Positions 17,501 through 25,891 of a DNA stretch of 64,000 nucleotides are shown piece after piece. Each line of letters opens with the position of its first letter. Position 1 is the stretch's first letter. The stretch is taken from NCBI RefSeq assembly GCF_004297405.1, contig NZ_SCVC01000006.1:372001-436000 (forward strand), given 5' to 3'. The notes under the pieces are model-generated. The model was not told the origin of the DNA. It worked only from the letters and a program-made list of their open reading frames with translations, and made no database searches. The position numbers and the translations under genes are program-made. This DNA is from Reyranella sp. GTDB taxonomy: Bacteria > Pseudomonadota > Alphaproteobacteria > Reyranellales > Reyranellaceae.

Positions 17501-17675
17501 TGGCGCCCGGCCAGGCGGCCGACACGACCATCTGCTTGATGGTGAAGGGCGGATCCTCGCCGCGGCCGAGATTGAAGAAGGCGTAGAAGCCGGCCGCCGT
17601 CAGCGCGATCATGAAGAAGACCGTTAACGTGCTGTACTTCAGCGCCAGCGCCGACAGGTTGGTGCGCGTGGTCAT
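14574..17675 (-). CDS. RND family efflux pump, inner-membrane transporter (AcrB-like)
   Basis: 1033 residues from the ATG at 17675, chosen because GGAGAG sits 6 bases before it; an ATG two codons upstream is too close to that site. The layout is that of an RND proton antiporter: N-terminal helix, two periplasmic loops and twelve membrane helices. The acidic pair in GLLVDDAIIAVE of helix 4 is the proton relay. It would expel hydrophobic compounds with the adaptor encoded just upstream. No outer-membrane channel gene is present here. A divergent TetR gene probably regulates the pair. Confidence 0.95.
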   Translation of the reverse strand: MTTRTNLSALALKYSTLTVFFMIALTAAGFYAFFNLGRGEDPPFTIKQMVVSAAWPGATSREVEQQVTEKIETKLQELPYFFNVTSYTKPGETVIYVSLRDDTPPSKVSDLWYQVRKKVGDIRASLPQGVIGPFFNDEYGDTYSLIWAFESDGFSPAEVKEIVKAVRQRLLRVPDVTKADLIGLQDEKIYIEFSHARLAMLGVPVDQILDVVRRQNAIVASGTVETRGERVAVRVDGAPTSAEQILALPFTANGQTLTLGDVAEIKRGYQDPRQIEMRFKSKPVIGLGVVMAQGGNVQTLGKTLEKTMKEIEATLPIGITVHRVANQPEVVEKSFDEFIFSLLEALAIVLVVSFISLGVRTGVIVALSVPLVLAITFVAMLLLGIDFQRISLGALIIALGLLVDDAIIAVEMMMVKLEQGASRLEAATFAYTSTAFPMLTGTLVTAIGFVPVGFARSSAGEYTNSIFWVVGLSLIISWFVAVLFTPWMGYHLLPQPKVQHHNPYGSRLYTMFRKLVVWCVTWRKTTIAITALAFVAAMAAFGLVQKQFFPTANRPELIVDMKLAQGASWAATDKEVRKLEKWLGEDPDVAFYTSYVGAGSPRFYLPTVPELANANFGQIIVMTKSLEARERVVVALDKLFAQDFEAVRARVQRLQNGPPVSYPVMFRVLGDDPQQVRSVAERVRQVFKADPATRDINFDWNELAKSVRLEVDQAKARALGVDSQALGNALQTLLTGVTVTQYRDRTESIDVIARAVAPERLSIEGLEAINLRTANGGVVSLAQLATLKFELEEPILWRRNKELLMTVRAGVVDGVQGPDVAARIDKALAPLRADLPAGYRVEVGGDSEESAKSQGSIFKMMPVMAFLMVLVLMLQLQSFSKLALVMLTAPLGLIGVSLFLLLFNQPFGFVSLLGVIALAGMIMRNSVILVDQIDQDIRAGHSDWDAVIDATVRRARPILLTAGTAIFAMIPLSRSVFWGPMAVALMGGLLVATALTLLFLPALYAAWFRVKKPSATETAPAHHSPSTLAIAAE

Positions 17676-17718
17676 GGCCATCTCTCCGCGGAGGGTTGCG
17701 GGCGCTGGGCGGGGTTGG

Positions 17719-18867
17719 TTAGCGGCCGGCCTGTTGCTGCGGTAGCAGCCTGACCTTCTGGCCATGCTCGAGCTTGTGCACGCCGGCCGTGGCGATCAGC
17801 TCGCCATCCTTGACGCCGGAGCCAATGGCAGCGGTATCGTCACGCCAGCGCGCGATCGTTACCGGCCGCAGTTCGACGGTGCCGGCGGTGCGGTCGACCA
17901 CCCAGACCGCAGGCTGTGTGCCGCGCTGGAAGATGGCGGAGAGCGGAACCTCGGCGACCGCCACCGAGTCGCGCCGTTCGAAAACAAGCGTCGCCGTCAT
18001 GCCGAGGCCGATGAACTCCGGCGGCTGCAACACGCTGAAACGAGCCGGATAGGTACGGGTCACGGGATCGGCGCTGGGAGACAGCTCGCGCAACCGGGCT
18101 GCATGACGCTTGCCGGGATCAGACCACAGCTCGAAGCTCGCCACGGACGCTTCGCGCACGGTCTTGAGGCGATGCTCCGGCACACCAACCAGAATCTCGA
18201 GCTCGTCGAGGCGCGCCACGCGGACAACGCCCTGTCCTTGCGCCATCACCTGGCCAACCTCGGCCTGGACGGCGGTCACGACGCCGGCGGCGTCAGCGCG
18301 CAGCACTGTGTAGTCGAGATTGTTCTCCGCCGTTGCGAGTTGGCTCTTGGCCTGATCGACACGGGCGAGCGTGGTCGAGGCGAGTGACTGGCGCTGGTCG
18401 AGCGTCTGCAACATGAAGGCCGAGCTTCCGCGCAGATTGAGATAGCGCTCATGATCGGCCTTAGCGCGCGCATAATCGGCTTCGGCGGAAACCAAGGCGG
18501 CGCGGGCGTTGTCCACGGCCAGGCGATAATCGGTGGGATCGAGTTCGGCGATGACGTCGCCGGGCTTCACGGCAGCGCCGACGTCGACAGAGCGCCGGAC
18601 GATCTTGCCAGCCACCCGGAAGCCCAGGGTGCTCTCAATGCGCGGCACCACGGTGCCCGCCAAGGTCAGCGACTGCGCCTGACGCCGATAGGCGATCTCG
18701 GCAACGCGCGCCGGCCGCACCGTGGGTTCGGCGGCGGCGACTCGCGATGCGTTTGCAGTGAAGGAAAAGACGGCGAAGCCGCCGCCTGCCAGCGCAATGC
18801 CTGCCGCTGCGAAAGCGACCACCCTGGTTGCGAACTTGCTCGGCGAGCGAAAGGTCGGGAGACGCAT
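17719..18867 (-). CDS. RND efflux periplasmic adaptor (membrane fusion protein)
   Basis: 382 residues. An N-terminal membrane helix or signal anchor (AFAAAGIALAGGGFAVFSF) is followed by a barrel-sandwich/lipoyl segment (VAGKIVRRSVDVGAAVKPGDVIAELD). A helical hairpin with SLASTTLARVDQAKSQLATAENN comes next, then the second lipoyl half. This is the HlyD/AcrA adaptor architecture that links an RND pump to an outer-membrane channel. It is the first gene of the minus-strand pair, 43 bases before the pump start, and begins 112 bases from the divergent TetR gene. Confidence 0.93.
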   Translation of the reverse strand: MRLPTFRSPSKFATRVVAFAAAGIALAGGGFAVFSFTANASRVAAAEPTVRPARVAEIAYRRQAQSLTLAGTVVPRIESTLGFRVAGKIVRRSVDVGAAVKPGDVIAELDPTDYRLAVDNARAALVSAEADYARAKADHERYLNLRGSSAFMLQTLDQRQSLASTTLARVDQAKSQLATAENNLDYTVLRADAAGVVTAVQAEVGQVMAQGQGVVRVARLDELEILVGVPEHRLKTVREASVASFELWSDPGKRHAARLRELSPSADPVTRTYPARFSVLQPPEFIGLGMTATLVFERRDSVAVAEVPLSAIFQRGTQPAVWVVDRTAGTVELRPVTIARWRDDTAAIGSGVKDGELIATAGVHKLEHGQKVRLLPQQQAGR

Positions 18868-18910
18868 GGCGGGCCTTCTTTCGGACGTTTACAATGCGGG
18901 TAAGAGACGC

Positions 18911-18951
18911 TAAACGCCGTTAACTTAACATTGATAAGTTATCTGCGTTAA
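18911..18951. promoter_or_regulatory. candidate TetR operator between pump genes and regulator
   Basis: Two nested inverted repeats share one centre at 18931. The inner arms are TAACTTA (18921-18927) and TAAGTTA (18935-18941). The outer arms are TAAACGC (18911-18917) and GCGTTAA (18945-18951), with one mismatch. The block is AT-rich in a GC-rich genome and lies in the only divergent gap of the pump/TetR locus, where autoregulating TetR proteins usually bind. Confidence 0.7.
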
Positions 18952-18979
18952 TATAGAAGTCAAGGGCAGGAGAACCCGC

Positions 18980-19642
18980 TTGAGCGATTTTTCATCCCCC
19001 GTGACCGGAGGCCGCAAGAAACGCGGCGAGGGCCATACCCGCCGTGAGGAGATCCTGCAGGCCGCCAAGGAGCTGTTCCTGGAGCAGGGCTACGACTCGA
19101 CGACAATCCGCAGGATTGCCGACCGGGTCGGCGTCTCGGCGCCCGCGCTCTATCTCTATTTCCAGGACAAAGAGCAGATGATGCTGGCGCTTTGCGACCA
19201 GACCTTCGGGCATCTGCTCGAAAGCATCAGCGAGATCGAGAAAAGTGTCTCAGACCCACGCGAGCGGATACGCCAGTTCGGCGAGGCCTATCTTCGGTTC
19301 GGGTTGAAGCATCCCGACGAGTACCGGCTGATCTTCCTCGGCAGCAATATCCCGGAATCGATGCGTAAGGTCGGCCATCGCATGCCGACCGATGATCCGA
19401 CGCGGCCGGGAGTGGGCGGCTCGCTCGTCTTCCAGCGCTTGATTGCGGTTCTCGTCGAGGCCGAAGCCGCCGGCCTCAAGCTGAATTACCCGGCCGACAC
19501 CTGCGCCGAGCTTTGCTGGATGGGGATGCACGGCCTTGCCTCGGCGCTCATCCTGAAGCCGGAGTTCCCCTGGTCCAATCGCGATCTGCTGATCAACGGC
19601 ATGCTCGACATGGTGCTGAAAGGCATCATCCGCGACACCTGA
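18980..19642 (+). CDS. TetR/AcrR family repressor, probable regulator of the RND pump
   Basis: 220 residues from a TTG at 18980. No ATG lies near the N-terminus, and AGGAGA precedes the TTG by about 6 bases. The helix-turn-helix covers residues about 23-65 (TTIRRIADRVGVSAPALYLYF). The ligand-binding C-domain is of the TetR C-terminal type with conserved FGLKHPDEYRLIF near 110. The divergent arrangement with the RND adaptor and pump, and the palindrome between them, suggest repression of the pump and of itself. The inducer is unknown. Confidence 0.92.
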   Translation: MSDFSSPVTGGRKKRGEGHTRREEILQAAKELFLEQGYDSTTIRRIADRVGVSAPALYLYFQDKEQMMLALCDQTFGHLLESISEIEKSVSDPRERIRQFGEAYLRFGLKHPDEYRLIFLGSNIPESMRKVGHRMPTDDPTRPGVGGSLVFQRLIAVLVEAEAAGLKLNYPADTCAELCWMGMHGLASALILKPEFPWSNRDLLINGMLDMVLKGIIRDT

Positions 19643-19646
19643 CGCC

Positions 19647-20834
19647 TCAGGTTGCGGCCACTGCCGCCTTCCGGGCAACGCGTTGGCGCGCGAGCTTCAT
19701 CAGTCCGTAAGTCGCACCAGCGCCTGCGATCAATACAGCGATGCCGATCAGCGGGCGGTACCACAGCCAGCCAAGCGCGATCACCAAAGGCGCCAAGGCG
19801 GCAGTGCAGACCATCGCCACCAGACCTGCGCCGGCGCCGACGATGTTGCCCAGGATCGGTATGACATCGGCTGCAACGCTGAGTGGCCGCAGGATCAGAG
19901 CGAAGCCGATGAACATCACGAAGGCGCCGACAGCGCGCAGGATCCAGGTGAACGTAACGTTTTCTTCCTGGGCCGCCTTGAACATTGCGGCGGCGGGTAC
20001 GGTTCCCGCTGTGATGAGCTCGACTGTCGTGCCGGTATGGGTGGTGAAGGGAGCAAGGCCCGCCCCGGCCTGCAGGGCTACAACGCTGGCGGTCTGAAGC
20101 GGCACCTGGGAAAAGGTAATCCGCATGTCGCCGACGGCAGGCTGCGAAGGGTCGCGGCCGACATACAGGACGCCGTCGATTACCTTGACTGGCTTGTCGA
20201 TGCGGATCTGCAGGGCATTGGCCTGTGCCTCGGTGGCCTCGAGCGGCTTGGGCTCGCCGAAGCCACTCACGAGAGATTCAGGCACCGCAAACGCGCCAAG
20301 GTGGGTGCCGGACGCCACCGCCTCACGCGATTGATAGGTCATTACGGGATTGGTGTGGCCGCGTACCTCGCGAAAGCGGGTCGAGTCGATGGGCTTGTCG
20401 GCCCAGCCTCGGACATACTTGTAGGTCGTCGTGCGTTCCTCTCCGCCGCCGAACTTGGTCCGGGTCTCGGTGTGTGTCTCTTCCTGCCATTGATACATTT
20501 CGACATGACGCAGGAGGCGGAGGCTCTGGATACGCAGGGCGAAGTCGCCATCACCGACCGGGCCGCCAGCAGTCAGCATGCCGCTGACATGGATCAGTCG
20601 CTGGTCGTTGCCAGGGTCAACGCGATCGGCTGAGACGCTGCGTACGATGCCAGCGCCTTCGGTGAGGCCCTGCGCCGTCTTGATGGCATGGCCTTCGTTC
20701 CAGAACAGCAGTACGCCAGATCCGATCACGACTGCGATGCCGACCAGAACGCCGACGATCGCCTGACCCAGGCGACTGAGCCACGACGTGGTGGTGACGT
20801 CGGTCACCTGGTCGACGCGGTCTTCTCCAGCCAT
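19647..20834 (-). CDS. TMEM43 family membrane protein
   Basis: 395 residues. A membrane helix at about 20-45 ends in the motif LLFWNEGHAIKTAQGL, which is typical of the TMEM43/LUMA family. A large extracytoplasmic domain follows, then three or more helices after residue about 303. The family is known from animals, where TMEM43 is a nuclear-envelope/ER protein, and from scattered bacteria, where the role is unknown. The stop is 4 bases from the TetR stop (convergent). The gene stands alone and no partner is evident. Confidence 0.85.
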   Translation of the reverse strand: MAGEDRVDQVTDVTTTSWLSRLGQAIVGVLVGIAVVIGSGVLLFWNEGHAIKTAQGLTEGAGIVRSVSADRVDPGNDQRLIHVSGMLTAGGPVGDGDFALRIQSLRLLRHVEMYQWQEETHTETRTKFGGGEERTTTYKYVRGWADKPIDSTRFREVRGHTNPVMTYQSREAVASGTHLGAFAVPESLVSGFGEPKPLEATEAQANALQIRIDKPVKVIDGVLYVGRDPSQPAVGDMRITFSQVPLQTASVVALQAGAGLAPFTTHTGTTVELITAGTVPAAAMFKAAQEENVTFTWILRAVGAFVMFIGFALILRPLSVAADVIPILGNIVGAGAGLVAMVCTAALAPLVIALGWLWYRPLIGIAVLIAGAGATYGLMKLARQRVARKAAVAAT

Positions 20835-20861
20835 GCACTGCTCTCCGTTGGGCGGCCGAGA

Positions 20862-21671
20862 TTAGCGCCTCGGCCAGACTCGCGGGAAGAGGTCACAGGT
20901 CATCGGCGCGCCTGTCTGAAGGTCGGGCTTGTGGGGAAACTGGAATGTGCCGGGCCGCGGATCGTAGCGCGCGTCGTCGCCTGTATAGCGCAGCGACAGT
21001 CCGCGGCGGCGATTGCCGGGCGTGTCGTTGCCGGGTGCGCCGTGGACGATCATGGCGTGAAACACCAAGCAGTCGCCCGGCTCCATGGTCCACGACCTGA
21101 TGTCATACTTGCTGCGATCGGCATCGATGTCGGGAATCTGGGCAAGGTCACTCGACGTGAATTTAGCTTGGTGGCCCTTGCGGAAAGGCGTCGGCCGATA
21201 ATTGATGCCCCAGCGGTGCGAGCCCGCGATGAACTCGACGGCGCCATTGCTTAGGTCGATGTCATCGAGCGCAATCCAGACCGAGGTGATTTGCCAGCCG
21301 ATCACCGGCCAATAGGGTTGGTCCTGATGCCAGGGCGTGGGGTGCGCGGTGCCGGGCTCCTTCACGAAGAGCTGGTCGTAGAAGAAATCGACGTTCTGCG
21401 AGCCCATCAGGCACGAGGCGATCTCGGCAGCGGGCGAGGTGAGAGCGGCCAGCCGGAAGTCGTTATCCTGCTGCCACATGAACATGTCGCCGAAGAACTT
21501 TCCGGCGGTGCTGCCTTCGGCGAAGTTGGTCGCGTTCGGGCCCGGCTTTGCGAGGTCGCGTTCGACGGCCTCGCTCAGGATCCCGACCCATACGGCGTCG
21601 AAGGCACCCCGCAGGCAAACGACGCCGTCGCGTTCGTACGCGGCGACGTCGGAGTCTGTGACGGTGATCAA
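20862..21671 (-). CDS. phytanoyl-CoA dioxygenase (PhyH) family Fe(II)/2-oxoglutarate oxygenase
   Basis: 269 residues from a TTG at 21671. The TTG overlaps the TGA stop of the upstream monooxygenase gene as TTGA, and no ATG or GTG fits the conserved start (ITVTDSDVAAYERDGVVCL). The iron ligands are in PTPWHQDQPYW (H-x-D) and in the C-terminal HGAPGNDTPGNRRRGLSLRY, whose His and Arg bind iron and 2-oxoglutarate. Members hydroxylate small organic acids, CoA esters or natural products. Translational coupling suggests a shared pathway with the ABM protein. Confidence 0.88.
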   Translation of the reverse strand: MITVTDSDVAAYERDGVVCLRGAFDAVWVGILSEAVERDLAKPGPNATNFAEGSTAGKFFGDMFMWQQDNDFRLAALTSPAAEIASCLMGSQNVDFFYDQLFVKEPGTAHPTPWHQDQPYWPVIGWQITSVWIALDDIDLSNGAVEFIAGSHRWGINYRPTPFRKGHQAKFTSSDLAQIPDIDADRSKYDIRSWTMEPGDCLVFHAMIVHGAPGNDTPGNRRRGLSLRYTGDDARYDPRPGTFQFPHKPDLQTGAPMTCDLFPRVWPRR

Positions 21672-21970
21672 GCGGGCGAAAGAACGTGGACGGCGCGGTT
21701 CGCGACGAGGTCCTTGTTCTTGGCGCCATAGGCCTTCATGTGCTCGGACGCGCCATGGGCCTTGAGGTCTTCCATCGTCTCCCACTTCTCGACCACGACG
21801 AAGGTGTCGGGGCCGAACTTGGCGAAGGGGCCGCCTTCGACATCGACGGTCGCGCCGTACTCGATGCAGCCCTTCTCGGCATGCACGGCCGGGACGTTGT
21901 CCTTGAAGTTCTTCAGGATCTCGGCGCGCTTGCCGGGCTTGGCGGTGATGATGGCGATGACGTGGATCAT
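21668..21970 (-). CDS. antibiotic biosynthesis monooxygenase (ABM) domain protein
   Basis: 100 residues, the size of a single ABM (YgiN-like) ferredoxin-like domain. Typical features are the start MIHVIAIITAKPGKRAEILK, CIEYGATVD and the later FVVVEKWETMEDLKAH. Members are small cofactor-free quinol monooxygenases or heme-degrading proteins. Its stop overlaps the PhyH start by 4 bases. The amidohydrolase gene ends 26 bases upstream on the same strand, so all three may be one transcript. Confidence 0.88.
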   Translation of the reverse strand: MIHVIAIITAKPGKRAEILKNFKDNVPAVHAEKGCIEYGATVDVEGGPFAKFGPDTFVVVEKWETMEDLKAHGASEHMKAYGAKNKDLVANRAVHVLSPA

Positions 21971-21996
21971 TGGTCTCTCTTTCTGGAAATGTACTC

Positions 21997-23682
21997 TTAA
22001 GCCGCGCGACCATGGCGCAGCAAGCGCCCAGGCAGCTTGTCGTTGGCAACGATCGTATCCTTGTTATTCTGGCGGATGAGCTTGCCGTTGACGACGACGG
22101 CCTCGATACCGCTCGCTTCGGATACGAGGCGGTCGGCGCCGGCCGGCATGTCGTAAACGCGCTTCAGCGGGCCGGGGTTGACGGTCTTCGGATCGAAGAC
22201 GACGACGTCGGCGGGACGGCCCTCGGCCAGCACGCCGCGATCGGTGATGCCGAACATCTCGGCCGGGCGCTGCGTGAGATTGTGCACGGCTTCCTCGAGC
22301 GTGAAGACCTTGCGGTCGCGCACCCAGTGGCCGAGCAGGTGGGTCGAGTAGCAGGCGTCGCAGAGCTGGCTGGCATGGGCGCCGGCGTCCGAGAGCGCGA
22401 TGATCGTGTTCGGATCGGTGATCAGCTCCGCCACTTCCTTCTCGTCGAAGTTCATGACGGCCATGCGGAAGCGGGTCAGCAGGTCGTCGGCCAGCGAGAT
22501 GTCGAGAGCGAGATCGACCGGATCCTTGCCGAGCTTGGCGGCGGCCACGGCGAGCGGCATCTCCTCCAGCTCGCGATGCGACTGCGACCAGGCGATGACG
22601 ACGCGGTCCCACCAGTTGCGGAACAGCGGCGTCACCTCGCTGCGGAGTTTCTCGCGCCACGCCGGGTCGGCATAGGCGCGGCGGCGGGCGCCGGGTTCCT
22701 TGGCGTCGGCTTTCGCCAGCTCGTTCATGAACGGCATCACGTCGAAGATGAACGGCTCGGCGAAAGTGACCTCGAAGTTCAGCGGCCGGCAACTCACCTG
22801 CGGGATCACCATGGCGCCCGACTTGCGCTGCTCGGCGGCGAGGTCGAGCTGCTTGCGATGGCCGCCCGGGCCGTAGAGGTGGGAGAGCAGGGCGGTCCAG
22901 GTGACGGGGATGTTGTACTTGCGGCTGACCTCGGCCATGTGCCGGGTCGAGAAATCGCGGCCGATCGTGATCTGCATCAGGCCGCGCTTCATCTCGCCCA
23001 TGACCGAGACCAGCGAATCCATCTCTTCAACGGTGGCCTGGCGGCTGGGCACCGGCTTGCCGCCATAGCCGCTGTGGCTGACGGAGACCGAGGTGCCGAA
23101 GCCGATCGCGCCGGCTTCCATCGCCTCGTGGACCAGCTTCTTCATCGCGCCGATCTCGTCGGCCGTGGCGGCGCGCTCAGTCGATTCCTCGCCCATGACG
23201 TAGAGGCGCAGTGGAGTGTGGCCGAACAGGGCGGCGATGTTGATCGCCGAGCCGCCCTTCTCCAGCGTGTCGAGATATTGCGGGAAGGTCTCGAACGGCC
23301 AGGCGGTACCGAGGCCGGCTTCCAGCGCCTCGAGGCTCATGCCTTCGACCTTCTCGAGCGTCTGCATGATGATCTTGCGATGGATTTCCCGGGTCGGCGC
23401 TACGCCGAAGCCGCAATTGCCGATCACCGTCGTGGTGACGCCGTGCCAGGGCGAGATGGTGAGCATGCGATCCCACAGGATCTGGGCATCGTAGTGCGTG
23501 TGCACGTCGACGAAGCCTGGCGAGACGACCTTGCCTTTGGCGTCGATCGTTTGGGTGGCGGGCCCATCGGCCTTGCCGAGAGCGACGACCTTGCCATCCT
23601 TGATGCCGAGGTCGCCAACGAAGCCGGGCTTGCCGGTGCCGTCGACAATGGTGCCGCCGGTAATCTTGAGGTCGTACGTCAT
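21997..23682 (-). CDS. N-acyl-D-amino-acid deacylase-like amidohydrolase
   Basis: 561 residues from the ATG at 23682; a GTG two codons upstream is possible, but GGAG fits the ATG. Metal-binding DVHTHYDAQ lies near residues 62-70, with GNCGFGVAPT, typical for D-aminoacylases, near 88-97. The later LSDAGAHASQLCDACYSTHLLG contains the conserved Asp. Such zinc enzymes hydrolyse N-acyl-D-amino acids or related amides. It is the first gene of the minus-strand run and is divergent from the tartrate dehydrogenase-like gene. Confidence 0.9.
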   Translation of the reverse strand: MTYDLKITGGTIVDGTGKPGFVGDLGIKDGKVVALGKADGPATQTIDAKGKVVSPGFVDVHTHYDAQILWDRMLTISPWHGVTTTVIGNCGFGVAPTREIHRKIIMQTLEKVEGMSLEALEAGLGTAWPFETFPQYLDTLEKGGSAINIAALFGHTPLRLYVMGEESTERAATADEIGAMKKLVHEAMEAGAIGFGTSVSVSHSGYGGKPVPSRQATVEEMDSLVSVMGEMKRGLMQITIGRDFSTRHMAEVSRKYNIPVTWTALLSHLYGPGGHRKQLDLAAEQRKSGAMVIPQVSCRPLNFEVTFAEPFIFDVMPFMNELAKADAKEPGARRRAYADPAWREKLRSEVTPLFRNWWDRVVIAWSQSHRELEEMPLAVAAAKLGKDPVDLALDISLADDLLTRFRMAVMNFDEKEVAELITDPNTIIALSDAGAHASQLCDACYSTHLLGHWVRDRKVFTLEEAVHNLTQRPAEMFGITDRGVLAEGRPADVVVFDPKTVNPGPLKRVYDMPAGADRLVSEASGIEAVVVNGKLIRQNNKDTIVANDKLPGRLLRHGRAA

Positions 23683-23797
23683 GGCCACTCCGGGGTAAAC
23701 GGTTGTTCATACTGGCGTGGGTCTTCTGCAGGGGCAATGCCGTGCTTGCATGGCAAGGTCGCGCTGCTAGGGTCCGCGCGAATTTCGGGAGGTTTGA

Positions 23798-24862
23798 ATG
23801 GCCAAACATAAGATCGCACTCATTCCGGGTGACGGAATCGGCAAGGAAGTCCTGCCGGAGGGCGTGCGTGTCCTCGAAGCTGCGGCGCGGCGTTTCAACT
23901 TCCAGCTCGAGTTCACCGACTTCGATTGGTCATGCGATCGGCTGCTGCAGACCGGCAAGATGATGCCGGATGACGGCATGGAGCAGCTCAAGGCATTCGA
24001 GAGCATCTTCCTCGGCGCCGTCGGCTGGCCGGGCGTGCCGGACCACGTTTCGCTCTGGGGTTTGTTGATTCCGATCCGCCGTGACTTCGACGAGTACGTG
24101 AACCTGCGGCCGGTGCGGCTGTTCGAGGGCGTGCCGTCGCCGCTGGCCAATCGCAAGCCGGGCGAGATCGACTTCTGGGTGGTGCGCGAGAACACCGAGG
24201 GTGAATACAGCCAGCTCGGCGGCCGCATGTTCCAGGGGACGGAGAACGAGTTCGCCGTCCAAGAGGCGGTCTTCACCCGTAAAGGCGTCGATCGCGTGTT
24301 GAAGTTCGCCTTCGAGTTCGCGCGCGGCACGAAGAAGCATGTGACCTCGGCCACCAAGTCCAATGGCATCATCCACACGATGCCGTTCTGGGACGAACGC
24401 TTCGCCGAGATGAAGAAGAACTATCCCGACATCAAGACGGACCAGTATCACATCGATATCCTGACGGCCCACTTCGTGCGCAATCCGGATTGGTTCGACG
24501 TCGTCGTGGGATCCAACCTGTTCGGCGATATCCTGTCTGACCTTGGTCCGGCGCTGACTGGATCAATCGGCGTGGCGCCCTCGGGCAACATCAATCCGGA
24601 GCGCAAGTTCCCCTCGATGTTCGAGCCGGTGCATGGTTCGGCGCCCGACATCGCCGGCAAGTGGATTGCCAACCCGATTGGGCAGATCTGGTCGGGTGCT
24701 ATGATGGTCCGCCACCTGGGGTATCCCGAGGCCGCCGAGGCCATCGAACGGGCCATTGCGGCGTCTCTGGTCGAGGGCGGTCCGAGGACCCGCGACCTGG
24801 GCGGCAATGGCGACACTAAGACCGTCGGAGCAGCCATTGCAGAGCTCGTGAAGACGGTGTAG
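23798..24862 (+). CDS. tartrate dehydrogenase-like beta-decarboxylating dehydrogenase
   Basis: 354 residues of the isocitrate/isopropylmalate dehydrogenase superfamily. Features are IPGDGIGKEV at the start, substrate Arg residues in NLRPVRLFEG, ENTEGEYS near 131-138, and the metal Asp residues in SNLFGDILSDLGPAL near 247-261. PVHGSAPDIAGK is near 280. The LRPVRLFEGVPSPL segment resembles tartrate dehydrogenase/decarboxylase (TtuC) and D-malate dehydrogenase more than LeuB. A Bug receptor follows after 45 bases, which fits uptake and oxidation of a C4 hydroxy-acid. GGGAGG precedes the ATG. Confidence 0.88.
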   Translation: MAKHKIALIPGDGIGKEVLPEGVRVLEAAARRFNFQLEFTDFDWSCDRLLQTGKMMPDDGMEQLKAFESIFLGAVGWPGVPDHVSLWGLLIPIRRDFDEYVNLRPVRLFEGVPSPLANRKPGEIDFWVVRENTEGEYSQLGGRMFQGTENEFAVQEAVFTRKGVDRVLKFAFEFARGTKKHVTSATKSNGIIHTMPFWDERFAEMKKNYPDIKTDQYHIDILTAHFVRNPDWFDVVVGSNLFGDILSDLGPALTGSIGVAPSGNINPERKFPSMFEPVHGSAPDIAGKWIANPIGQIWSGAMMVRHLGYPEAAEAIERAIAASLVEGGPRTRDLGGNGDTKTVGAAIAELVKTV

Positions 24863-24907
24863 CAGCCGCATTATCATGGCGTTTGCACACTTCAGGGAGG
24901 AAACCAC

Positions 24908-25891
24908 ATGAAAAGACGCAACCTGTTCGCTACCGCAGCGGCGGCCGGTCTGGCGCTGGCTCCGCTCGGCGCGATGGCGCAAGCCTATCCGACCAAGCCG
25001 ATCACCGTGATCGTGCCCTTCGCTGCTGGCGGTCCCACGGACGCGCTGGCCCGTGTCCTCACCGCCCGCATGAGCGAGGCGCTTGGCCAGACGATGATCG
25101 TCGAAAACCTTGGTGGCGCCGGCGGTACCATCGGCGTCAACAAGGCTGCCAAGGCGACGCCGGACGGCTACACGGTCCTGTTCACCCACATGGGCACGCT
25201 GGCGGTCAACATCGCGCTCTACAAGACGCTGCCCTATGACAGCCAGAAGGACCTCGAACCGATCGGTCTCGGTGGTACCAACCCGATGGTTCTGGTGACC
25301 AAGAAGGACCTGCCGGCCAAGAATTTCCAGGAGTTCCTGGCTTACGTGAAGGCCAACCAGAAGAAGGCGCAGTACGGCATGGCCGGCATCGGTGCTGCCT
25401 CGCACCTCGGCGGCCTGATGCTGAACAACATGATGAAGGTCGATGTGCTGGAGATCCCCTACAAGGGAACCGGCCCGGCGCTGAATGATCTGGTCAGCGG
25501 CCAGTTTGACTACATGGTCGATCAGGCGGTGAACGTGCTGCCGCAGATCCAGGGCGGCAACATCAAGGCGCTGGGTGTCAGCACCCTGAAGCGCCTGCCG
25601 CAGCTTCCCGATGTGCCGACCATCGATGAGGCCGGCCTCAAAGGCTACGAGGTCACGATCTGGAACGGCTTCTTCGTTCCGAAGAACACGCCGAAGGACG
25701 TCATCACCAAGCTCAATCAGGCACTGGTCGCAGCGCTGAGCGACGAGAAGACGCGTGCGCGCCTGATCGAACAGGCCGTCGATCTGCCGACGGCAAAGGA
25801 AGCGACGCCGGAAGCTCTGCGCGATCAGCTCAAGGCGTCGATCGACAAGTGGGTGCCCGCGATCAAGGCTGCCGGCGTTCAGCCGCAGTAG
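24908..25891 (+). CDS. tripartite tricarboxylate transporter substrate-binding receptor (Bug/TctC)
   Basis: 327 residues with a cleavable signal peptide (RNLFATAAAAGLALAPLGAMA then QAYPTKPI). The Bug motifs ITVIVPFAAGGPTD near 31-44 and YKGTGPALNDL near 185-195 are visible. It would bind a carboxylate in the periplasm. No TctA or TctB membrane gene is in the window, so it would have to use a distant one. The tartrate dehydrogenase-like gene upstream suggests tartrate or malate as ligand. AGGGAGG precedes the ATG, and a strong terminator follows. Confidence 0.93.
   Translation: MKRRNLFATAAAAGLALAPLGAMAQAYPTKPITVIVPFAAGGPTDALARVLTARMSEALGQTMIVENLGGAGGTIGVNKAAKATPDGYTVLFTHMGTLAVNIALYKTLPYDSQKDLEPIGLGGTNPMVLVTKKDLPAKNFQEFLAYVKANQKKAQYGMAGIGAASHLGGLMLNNMMKVDVLEIPYKGTGPALNDLVSGQFDYMVDQAVNVLPQIQGGNIKALGVSTLKRLPQLPDVPTIDEAGLKGYEVTIWNGFFVPKNTPKDVITKLNQALVAALSDEKTRARLIEQAVDLPTAKEATPEALRDQLKASIDKWVPAIKAAGVQPQ

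Noticed and set aside
16173..17627. Plus-strand open frame opposite the RND pump gene
   Set aside because: The pump gene explains the sequence fully; the opposite product is His/Asp/Arg-rich shadow coding.
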